Source: DASQUK01 sp035641315 (GTDB taxonomy: Bacteria; Actinomycetota; Acidimicrobiia; Acidimicrobiales; VFJN01). Taken from it: a stretch of DNA of 12,574 nt. The DNA is taken from NCBI GenBank assembly GCA_035641315.1, contig DASQUK010000051.1, positions 1 to 12,574 on the forward strand. Direction: 5' to 3'. The notes beneath the pieces were generated by a model. It saw nothing but the letters and a program-made list of their open reading frames with translations. It had not been told where the DNA came from and made no database searches. Shown here in pieces: positions 7,345 to 12,574 of this stretch; the stretch's first letter is position 1; every line of letters begins with the position of its first letter. The translations under genes were made by a program, and so were the position numbers.

Positions 7345-7389
7345 GGATCGGTGGTGGGCATCAGCCGCAGCCGATCGAGGAGTCGCACG

Positions 7390-8694
7390 ATGGAGAGGCA
7401 CTGGGACGTGATCGTGGTGGGGGCGGGCCTGGCTGGGTTGGCGGCGGCGGCGACCGCAGCCGGCGCTGGCGCGTCGGTGCTGGTGCTGGACGGCCAGCGG
7501 CCCGGTGGTCGGGCCACCACCGACGACGTGGGCGGCTACCGGTTCAACCGGGGCGCGCACGCCTTCTTCAAGACCGCCGCGGGGCGGGGAGTGCTCGATC
7601 GCCTGGGCGTCAGCGTGCGGGGTGCACCGCCGCCCGTCGCCGATGCCCGGGTCCGCCGGGGCGACCGGGTCGGCGCGCTCGGGCTCGGGCCCATGGGGAT
7701 CGCCCGCAGCCGCATGCTCACCACCCGCGACAAGGCCAAGCTGTTCCGGGTCATGGGTGGCATGCGGCGCTGGAGGCCGGCGGCCCTGGCGGACCGGTCC
7801 GCGGCCGCCTGGTTCGACGACCTGGGGCTCGTCGGTGGTGCCCGGGAGGCGGCGGAGCTGATCGCCCGGACGGCGACCTATGTGGCCGACATGTCCACGG
7901 TGTCGGCCGACCTGGTGGCCGCCCAGGTCCGCATGGCGGTCGACGGCGGCGTCGAGTACCTCCACGGTGGCTGGTCGACGATGGTCGACGGGTTGGCAGG
8001 CGCGGTCCGCCGCCGGGGTGCGGAGATCTGGACCGGGTCGCGCGTCCGGCTGGTGGCGCCCGACGGCGGCCGGGTGCGGGTCGCGGTGGACGACGACGCC
8101 GGCACCCTGCTGGCCCGGCGGGTGGTGCTCGCCGCCGGGCCGCCCGCGGCGTGCGCGGCGCTGCTGCCCGACCGGCCGACGGCCTGGGACGACCTCGGTC
8201 CGCCGGCCCGGGCCGCCTGCCTCGACCTGGCCTTCGCGTCTCCGCCCCCGATGACCGTGCTGCTGGCGTTGGATCGGCCGCTGTACCTGATCCGCCATTG
8301 CCCGCCGGCCGATCTGGCCCCCAGCGGCGGATCGGTGGTCCACGGGCTGCGCTACATCCGGCCCGACGAGGACCCGTCGCCCGACGCCGCCCGCGCCGAG
8401 CTGGAGGAGCATGCCCGCTTGGCCGGCATCGATCCCGACGGCGCCGCCCAGGCCCGCTACCTGCACCGGATGACCGTGGTGGGCGCCGTACCGGTCCCTG
8501 GCGTGGGGCTGGCGGGGCGGGTCGACGTCGCCGACACGGGCCACGACGGCGTGCTGGTGGCCGGCGACTGGGTGGGCCCCCGCGGCCACCTCGCGGACGC
8601 CGCGTTGGCCAGCGGCGAGGACGCGGGTCGCCAGGCGGTGGCGGCACTCGAGGCCGACCTCGTGGTACGTCCGATCATGGGACGAGCCTCGTGA
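7390..8694 (+). CDS. FAD-dependent oxidoreductase (amine oxidase/phytoene desaturase-like)
   Basis: 434 residues. The N-terminus WDVIVVGAGLAGLAAAATAA (5-24) is a dinucleotide-binding Rossmann fold (GxGxxG at 11-16), followed by VLVLDGQRPGGRATT (30-44), the second part of the FAD site in flavin amine oxidases and phytoene desaturase-like proteins. A C-terminal block DGVLVAGDWVGPRGHLADAA (about 386-405) closes the FAD site. No signal peptide or clear membrane helix is seen, and the substrate is unknown. The ATG is fixed by GAGGAG (7377-7382), 7 nt upstream. The stop overlaps the sigma gene start (GTGA). ECF41 factors are typically genetically linked to a carboxymuconolactone decarboxylase, an oxidoreductase or an epimerase; this gene fits the oxidoreductase type and is therefore the likely regulatory target. 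Confidence 0.88.
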   Translation: MERHWDVIVVGAGLAGLAAAATAAGAGASVLVLDGQRPGGRATTDDVGGYRFNRGAHAFFKTAAGRGVLDRLGVSVRGAPPPVADARVRRGDRVGALGLGPMGIARSRMLTTRDKAKLFRVMGGMRRWRPAALADRSAAAWFDDLGLVGGAREAAELIARTATYVADMSTVSADLVAAQVRMAVDGGVEYLHGGWSTMVDGLAGAVRRRGAEIWTGSRVRLVAPDGGRVRVAVDDDAGTLLARRVVLAAGPPAACAALLPDRPTAWDDLGPPARAACLDLAFASPPPMTVLLALDRPLYLIRHCPPADLAPSGGSVVHGLRYIRPDEDPSPDAARAELEEHARLAGIDPDGAAQARYLHRMTVVGAVPVPGVGLAGRVDVADTGHDGVLVAGDWVGPRGHLADAALASGEDAGRQAVAALEADLVVRPIMGRAS

Positions 8695-9674
8695 CGGGCA
8701 ACCGGGGACGGGCCCGATCGGCGGCGCGACACTCGCGGCAGATGCGACCCCGCCCCCACGTGGCGTCCCCTGACCGGGAGGACGAGCCGCTTCTCGCTGC
8801 CTTCATGGCCGAGCGACCCGTGCTCGTGGGCTTGGCGTACCGCATCACCGGGTCGCGGATCGAGGCCGAGGACATCGTCCAGGAGGCCTGGCTGCGGGCC
8901 CGGCGCGCCGACGCGTCGACGATCGAGCGCCCGGCGGCCTGGCTGACCACGATCGTGGCCCGCCTGGCCCTCGATCATCTGCGCTCGGCCCGGCACCGCC
9001 GCGAGAGCTACGTCGGGCCGTGGCTGCCGGAGCCGGTGGTCGGCGCCCTGGCCGGGCCGGCGGCCGGCGATCCCGCCGGCGCTGCCGAGCTGGCCGAGTC
9101 GGTGACGTTCGGTTTCCTCCGGGTGCTCGAGACGCTGGCTCCGGTGGAGCGGGTGGTGTTCCTGATGGCCGATGTCTTCGACGTCCCCTTCCCGGAGATC
9201 GCCCTCGCCGTCGACCGCAGCCCCGAGGCCTGCCGCCAGATCGCCAGCCGGGCCCGCCGCCGCATCCAGGACGGCGCGCCCCGCCAGCCGGTGCCCGACG
9301 ACGCCGACACGGTGGTCGGCCAACTCCTCGAGGCCCTGACGTCGGGCGACGTCGACCGGGTGCTGTCGCTGTTGGCCGAGGACGCGGTCCTGGTCAGCGA
9401 CGGCGGCCCCGAGGCGTACGCCGCCCGCCGGCCCGTCGTCGGTCGCGGGCGTGTGGCGCGGTTCATCGTCAACATCTCCCGCCGGCTCGCGGGCATAGGC
9501 GCCACCGTCGAGGGCGCCGTGATCAACGGCGAGCCGGGCGTGGTGGTCTCCGGCGCGAGCGGGCGACTGATGGCCCTGAGCCTGCACGTGGAGGATGGCG
9601 CCATCGCCGCGATCTACGGCGTTGTCAACCCCGACAAGCTGGCGGCGCTCGATCTCGCCGATCCGATGGTGTGA
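8691..9674 (+). CDS. ECF sigma factor with SnoaL-like C-terminal domain (ECF41/SigJ type)
   Basis: 327 residues from the GTG that overlaps the oxidoreductase stop by 4 nt. Sigma region 2 spans about 33-105 (LAYRITGSRIEAEDIVQEAW, 48-67), region 4 about 138-192 (LAPVERVVFLMADVFDVPF, then the helix around EACRQIASRARRRI). A C-terminal SnoaL-like domain of about 120 residues replaces an anti-sigma factor. ECF41 hallmarks are visible: YVGPWLPEP in the linker (107-115), DGGPEAYAARRP (237-248) in place of the usual DGGG motif, and NPDKLAAL (313-320) near the end. In this group the fused domain both activates and restrains the sigma part. ATG 8742 (310 residues, near the length of mycobacterial SigJ) is an alternative start, but neither start has a clear SD. 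Confidence 0.92.
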   Translation: MTGNRGRARSAARHSRQMRPRPHVASPDREDEPLLAAFMAERPVLVGLAYRITGSRIEAEDIVQEAWLRARRADASTIERPAAWLTTIVARLALDHLRSARHRRESYVGPWLPEPVVGALAGPAAGDPAGAAELAESVTFGFLRVLETLAPVERVVFLMADVFDVPFPEIALAVDRSPEACRQIASRARRRIQDGAPRQPVPDDADTVVGQLLEALTSGDVDRVLSLLAEDAVLVSDGGPEAYAARRPVVGRGRVARFIVNISRRLAGIGATVEGAVINGEPGVVVSGASGRLMALSLHVEDGAIAAIYGVVNPDKLAALDLADPMV

Positions 9675-9698
9675 CCCGCGGCGTCCGCTAGGCGCGGG
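9675..9698. terminator. Possible shared hairpin between convergent genes
   Basis: CCCGCG (9675-9680) and CGCGGG (9693-9698) can pair around a 12-nt loop, spanning the 13-bp gap between the sigma factor stop and the exonuclease stop. The stem is short, without T-runs, and could be chance in such GC-rich DNA. Confidence 0.3.
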
Positions 9699-10566
9699 CC
9701 GCCGCAAGGTCGGTGACCTGCCCCATGCGGAACGCCAGGCGCGGGGCCTCGAACCGCTCGCACAGCGCCCGGAAGGCGGCCGGATCGGCGGGACCGGTCC
9801 AGCGCAGCTCGTCGACAGTGGCGCTCACCGGGGCGTCGGTCTCGACGGTGGCGATCCGGCGGAACAGCAGGGCCAGCTCGAACTGGTCGCGCAGGACGGC
9901 GTTGAGCTTGGCGGCGCCGCGCACGCCGGCGTCCCACGTGACGGGGTCGGCCGGGATGGCCTCGAGATGGCCCCAGCGGCGCAGGACGGCGGCGGCCGAC
10001 TTGGCGCCCCACCCCGGCAGTCCCGGGAACCCGTCGGCCGAGTCGCCCACCAGCGCCAGCAGGTCGGGGATGGAGGCGGGCGGCACCCCGAGGCGCTCCT
10101 CCACCCCGGCGGCGTCGAGCATCACGCCCTTGCGGCGGTCGAGCTGCACCACCTTGCCGCCCACGCACTGGCCCAGGTCCTTGTCGGGGGTGCAGATCAC
10201 CACCTGCTCGACCCGGTCGTCGGCCGCCGCCATCACCGCGGCGGTGGCCATGCCGTCGTCGGCCTCGAGCTCGACCTGCGGCCACACCGCGAACCCGGCG
10301 GCCATCATGGCGTCCTCGACCACCGGGAACTGCGCCAGCAGCTCGCGCGGCATGCCTGCGGAGGTCTTGTAGCCCGGCCACAGGTCGTTGCGGAACGACT
10401 CGATGACGTGGTCGGTGGCCACCCCCACGTGGGTCGCCCCGTCGGCGACGAGCTGCAGCAGCGAGGTCAGCACCCCGATGGTGGCACCCCGCTCCAGGTC
10501 GCGGTTGTTGGGGGCGAAGTGGTAGCGGAACAGCTCGTAGGTGCCGTCGACCAAGTGGACCTGCAT
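9688..10566 (-). CDS. Stand-alone 5'-3' exonuclease (FEN/Pol I N-domain family)
   Basis: 292 residues, the length of a flap endonuclease domain without a polymerase. Acidic metal-site residues appear in order: VDGTYELFRYHFA (6-18, Asp7), ATDHVIESFRNDLWPGYKTS (50-69, Asp52), ELEADDGMA (99-107, Glu101/Asp103/Asp104), CTPDKDLGQCV (125-135, Asp128/Asp130) and VGDSADGFPGLPGWGAKSAA (173-192), the helix-3turn-helix DNA clamp with Asp175/Asp178. It would cleave 5' flaps or RNA primers during repair and replication. The start at 10566 is supported by a TANNNT box 6 nt upstream. The gene is convergent with the sigma factor gene and lies downstream of the ABC-F gene across a 162-bp gap, so it is probably transcribed separately. 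No polymerase domain is attached. Confidence 0.92.
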   Translation of the reverse strand: MQVHLVDGTYELFRYHFAPNNRDLERGATIGVLTSLLQLVADGATHVGVATDHVIESFRNDLWPGYKTSAGMPRELLAQFPVVEDAMMAAGFAVWPQVELEADDGMATAAVMAAADDRVEQVVICTPDKDLGQCVGGKVVQLDRRKGVMLDAAGVEERLGVPPASIPDLLALVGDSADGFPGLPGWGAKSAAAVLRRWGHLEAIPADPVTWDAGVRGAAKLNAVLRDQFELALLFRRIATVETDAPVSATVDELRWTGPADPAAFRALCERFEAPRLAFRMGQVTDLAAARA

Positions 10567-10572
10567 GGCCGC

Positions 10573-10578
10573 ACGGTA
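10573..10578 (-). promoter_or_regulatory. Putative -10 box for leaderless exonuclease transcript
   Basis: TACCGT on the minus strand fits TANNNT and ends 6 nt before the ATG at 10566. TTGGGG (10599-10594) is a weak -35 candidate with a short 15-nt spacer. No SD is present, which agrees with leaderless initiation. Confidence 0.45.
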
Positions 10579-10686
10579 GCGGCAACCCTGTCACCCCAAC
10601 CGGGGGGCGCTGCGGCACTCCGTGACACGAGAACGGCGCCCCGCACGCAGGTCGCCACCCGGCGCATCGGCGTCGGGCGGGCCGGT

Positions 10687-10719
10687 GCCGGCGCAGTGGG
10701 CACCAACGTCGGCGCCGGC
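10687..10719 (-). terminator. Hairpin after the ABC-F gene
   Basis: GCCGGCGC (10687-10694) and GCGCCGGC (10712-10719) form a perfect 8-bp GC stem with a 17-nt loop, starting about 10 nt after the ABC-F stop. There is no T-run. It is a plausible terminator, and it would separate the ABC-F gene from the exonuclease. Confidence 0.4.
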
Positions 10720-10728
10720 GACTGACCC

Positions 10729-12342
10729 CTACGCCAGCTCGACGAGGTCGAGCAGCTCGTCGGACCAGTAGTCGACGTCGCCCTCGGGCATGAGCAGCAC
10801 CCGGTCGGGTGCCAGGTCGCGCACGAAGCCGGTGTCGTGGCTCACGATCACCATGGTGCCCGCCCAGCTGGCCAGCGCCGCCGCCACCGCTTCCCGCGAC
10901 GGTGGGTCGAGGTTGTTGGTGGGCTCGTCGAGGAGCAGCAGGTTGTGGCGGCCGGCCACCAGCAGCGACAGCGCCAGCTTGGTCTTCTCGCCACCCGACA
11001 GCGTGACGGCGTCCTGGAAGACCTTGTCGCCCGACAGCCCGAACGTCCCCAGCAGGCGTCGGCGCACCTGGTTGTCGAGCCCCGGAGCGGCCTCGGTCAT
11101 GTGGTCGAACAGGGACGCGCGGGCCCGGATGCCCTCATGCTCCTGCGCGTAGTAGCCGACCGTCACCTGATGGCCGAAGGTGACGACCCCGGCGTCGGCC
11201 TCCGACGTTCGGGCCAGGATGCGCAGCAGGCTGGTCTTGCCGGCGCCGTTGAGCCCGAGCACCAGCAGCCGCTCGCCGCGCCCGACGTCGAAGCTCACGT
11301 CCTCGAACACGGGCGGGCCGCCGCCGTACGACTTGGACAGCCCCGCCACCTCGACGGTGGTGCGGCCGGAGGGTGGTGGATCGGGGAGCCGCAACCGCAG
11401 GCCGCGCCGGGCCGTCGGTGCGTCGACCGCCTCGTTGCGGATGCGCGCGATGCGGGTCTCCAGGGCGTTGGCGAAGCTGGCCTTCGACGCCTTGGCCCCC
11501 CAGCGGTCGACCAGGGTCTGCAGCCGGGCGATCTCCGCCTGCTGGCGAGCGGCGAGCTTGGCCCGCCGCTCCTCGTCACGCGCCCGTGCCACCCGGTACT
11601 GGGAGTAGGTGCCCTTGTACTCGGTCAGCTCGCCGACGTCGGCCTCGCCGGGCCGGTCGAGGTGCAGCACGCGGGTGATCGACTCGTCGAGCAGCTCGAG
11701 GTCGTGGCTGATGATGATCAGCGCACCGCGGTAGGAGCGCAGGAACCCGAACAGCCACTCGCGGGCGTCGTTGTCGAGGTGGTTGGTGGGCTCGTCCAGC
11801 AGCAGCAGGTCGCTGCCCGCGAACAGGATCCGGGCCAGCTCGACGCGCCGCCGTTCCCCGCCGGAGAGCACGGTGATGGAGGTGTCGGCCCGATCCTGGC
11901 GGAGGCCGAGCCCGGCCAGCAGCCGCTTGGCCTCGGCCTCGGCCGCGTACCCACCGGCATGCTCGAAGCGGTCGTGCGCCTTGCTCCACTTGGTGACCAG
12001 CGCGTGGTCGCCGGGCTGGGCCTCCATCTTGAGGCGCAGCTCCTCGAGTCGGGCCGTGAGCGTGTCGAGCCCGCGGCCGCCGAGCACGTGGGTGAGCGCG
12101 GTGACGTGTTCGGGGATCTGGTCGAGCCTCGGATCCTGGGGCAGGTAGCCGAACGCCTCGGGCCGCTGGATGATCCCCGCCTTGGGCTCGGCCATGCCGC
12201 CCAGGACCTTGAGCAGCGACGTCTTGCCGGCGCCGTTGCGCCCCACGAGACCGACACTGTCGCCGGCGCGCACGGTGAAGGCGGCGCCCTCGACGACGAG
12301 GGTGCCACCGACCTCGACCGTGAGCCCGCGGACCGACAACAT
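10729..12342 (-). CDS. ABC-F family ATPase (ribosome-associated, two ABC cassettes)
   Basis: 537 residues with two ABC ATPase cassettes and no membrane segment, the ABC-F layout. Cassette 1: Walker A GRNGAGKTS (34-42), signature LSGGERRRVELARI (159-172), Walker B LLLLDEPTNHLD (179-190), H-loop His213. A charged, Arg/Ala-rich helical linker (about 240-310) corresponds to the part that reaches the P-site tRNA. Cassette 2: GLNGAGKTSLLR (363-374), LSGGEKTKLAL (448-458), LLLLDEPTNNLD (468-479), H-loop His502. ABC-F proteins act on stalled ribosomes; some give resistance to ribosome-targeting antibiotics, but nothing here separates resistance from housekeeping types. The start at 12342 is chosen because it begins directly at the first beta strand. 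The 64 upstream open codons (to 12534) look unlike protein. Confidence 0.93.
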   Translation of the reverse strand: MLSVRGLTVEVGGTLVVEGAAFTVRAGDSVGLVGRNGAGKTSLLKVLGGMAEPKAGIIQRPEAFGYLPQDPRLDQIPEHVTALTHVLGGRGLDTLTARLEELRLKMEAQPGDHALVTKWSKAHDRFEHAGGYAAEAEAKRLLAGLGLRQDRADTSITVLSGGERRRVELARILFAGSDLLLLDEPTNHLDNDAREWLFGFLRSYRGALIIISHDLELLDESITRVLHLDRPGEADVGELTEYKGTYSQYRVARARDEERRAKLAARQQAEIARLQTLVDRWGAKASKASFANALETRIARIRNEAVDAPTARRGLRLRLPDPPPSGRTTVEVAGLSKSYGGGPPVFEDVSFDVGRGERLLVLGLNGAGKTSLLRILARTSEADAGVVTFGHQVTVGYYAQEHEGIRARASLFDHMTEAAPGLDNQVRRRLLGTFGLSGDKVFQDAVTLSGGEKTKLALSLLVAGRHNLLLLDEPTNNLDPPSREAVAAALASWAGTMVIVSHDTGFVRDLAPDRVLLMPEGDVDYWSDELLDLVELA

Positions 12343-12350
12343 GGCCGACC

Positions 12351-12379
12351 ATCCTGGCCGGTGTCTCGGACAACACCAA
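12351..12379 (-). promoter_or_regulatory. Weak promoter candidate for the ABC-F gene
   Basis: On the minus strand TTGGTG (12379-12374), 17 nt, CAGGAT (12356-12351), 8 nt, ATG. The spacing is right and agrees with leaderless initiation, but the -10 matches poorly. AGGATGG upstream of the ATG could instead serve as an SD. Confidence 0.3.
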
Positions 12380-12399
12380 CCGCATTCCTCTGGCGGGCC

Positions 12400-12450
12400 C
12401 TGATCACCGGAGCGATGCTCGACTGACAACTGACCACCAGAGCGACGGTC
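12400..12450. repeat. Imperfect direct repeat, two 21-bp units 30 bp apart
   Basis: The units begin CTGATCACCGGAGCGA (12400) and CTGACCACCAGAGCGA (12430) and match at 17 of 21 positions. The 30-bp period is near three helical turns, which could suit a regulator binding upstream of the ABC-F promoter. The rest of 12451-12574 shows nothing I can assign. Confidence 0.4.
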
Positions 12451-12574
12451 ATCCACCCACCGGCCGGCTCCGAACAACAAGGGCATGCCGGGTTCGACGC
12501 AGTCCCGTGGTTCGTCGGCTGTGGGGGTGGTCATGGCACGTCGTGTCGTGCCTCGGACCGGCCGGAGCGGCCGG

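Noticed and set aside
5791..8589. Minus-strand open frame of 932 codons across the dehydrogenase and oxidoreductase genes
   Set aside because: It is antisense to two clear genes, its translation is Gly/Arg/His/Pro-rich without any family motif, and long antisense frames are expected at this GC content.
6495..8690. In-frame upstream extension of the sigma factor frame (a total of 1059 codons)
   Set aside because: This part is an out-of-frame shadow of the dehydrogenase and oxidoreductase genes; sigma region 2 begins only after 8780.
4605..10566. DNA repair island linking LigC and the 5'-3' exonuclease
   Set aside because: The two genes are about 4 kb apart, on opposite strands, with unrelated metabolic and regulatory genes between them.
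12343..12534. 64 extra codons at the ABC-F N-terminus
   Set aside because: The peptide is unlike a protein domain, and the first cassette strand starts directly at ATG 12342.
12533..12574. Possible plus-strand gene start (MARRVVPRTGRSGR) cut by the right edge, with a G-rich SD-like stretch before it
   Set aside because: Only 14 codons are visible and they overlap palindromic sequence; this is not enough to call a gene.
12535..12574. Inverted repeats GGCACG...CGTGCC and CCGGCC...GGCCGG at the right edge
   Set aside because: Six-base stems are common by chance in this composition and the context is cut off.

Overview
The window comes from a very GC-rich bacterial chromosome, most likely an actinomycetote. 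Supporting signs are an acyl-CoA carboxylase beta subunit followed by the small epsilon subunit typical of this phylum, a mycobacterial-type ATP-dependent DNA ligase LigC, an ECF41-type sigma factor, and several genes whose start codon sits 6-7 nt after a TANNNT -10 box (the leaderless pattern common in Actinomycetota). The abundance of acyl-CoA genes would suit Acidimicrobiia, but the class cannot be proved from sequence reading alone.

Layout, left to right. The minus strand first carries the N-terminus of a secreted lamin-tail-domain (LTD) protein, cut by the left edge (1-177). Next is a compact minus-strand operon, transcribed from 4245 down to 328: acyl-CoA carboxylase beta subunit, epsilon subunit (TGATG junction), calcineurin-like metallophosphoesterase (10-nt overlap) and a family III CoA-transferase (8-nt gap). 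It ends in a perfect 18-bp inverted repeat. Between the carboxylase gene and the divergent ligC lies a 359-bp region. It holds a decayed L,D-transpeptidase C-terminus with the SHGCIRM motif intact, a 19-bp tandem repeat, and a hairpin-bearing repeat that recurs at the 3' end of ligC and there encodes the last residues of the ligase.

The plus strand then carries ligC, an acyl-CoA dehydrogenase with a palindrome over its putative -35 box, a 243-bp intergenic region full of inverted repeats, and a two-gene unit: a FAD-dependent oxidoreductase overlapping an ECF41-type sigma factor by 4 nt. A close match to the remembered ECF41 promoter (CGTCACA-N16-CGTC) lies 45 bp upstream of the oxidoreductase, so the unit looks like a self-regulated sigma/oxidoreductase switch.

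The right part is minus strand again: a stand-alone 5'-3' exonuclease, convergent with the sigma factor gene, and a two-cassette ABC-F ATPase.

Functionally, the left half is acyl-CoA metabolism (carboxylation, CoA transfer, dehydrogenation). The right half mixes stress-type regulation (ECF41), DNA repair (LigC, FEN-like nuclease) and translation (ABC-F). I found no phage, CRISPR, insertion sequence, rRNA or tRNA. The most unusual items are the ECF41 unit with its putative promoter, the L,D-transpeptidase remnant, the repeats flanking ligC and the inverted repeats.
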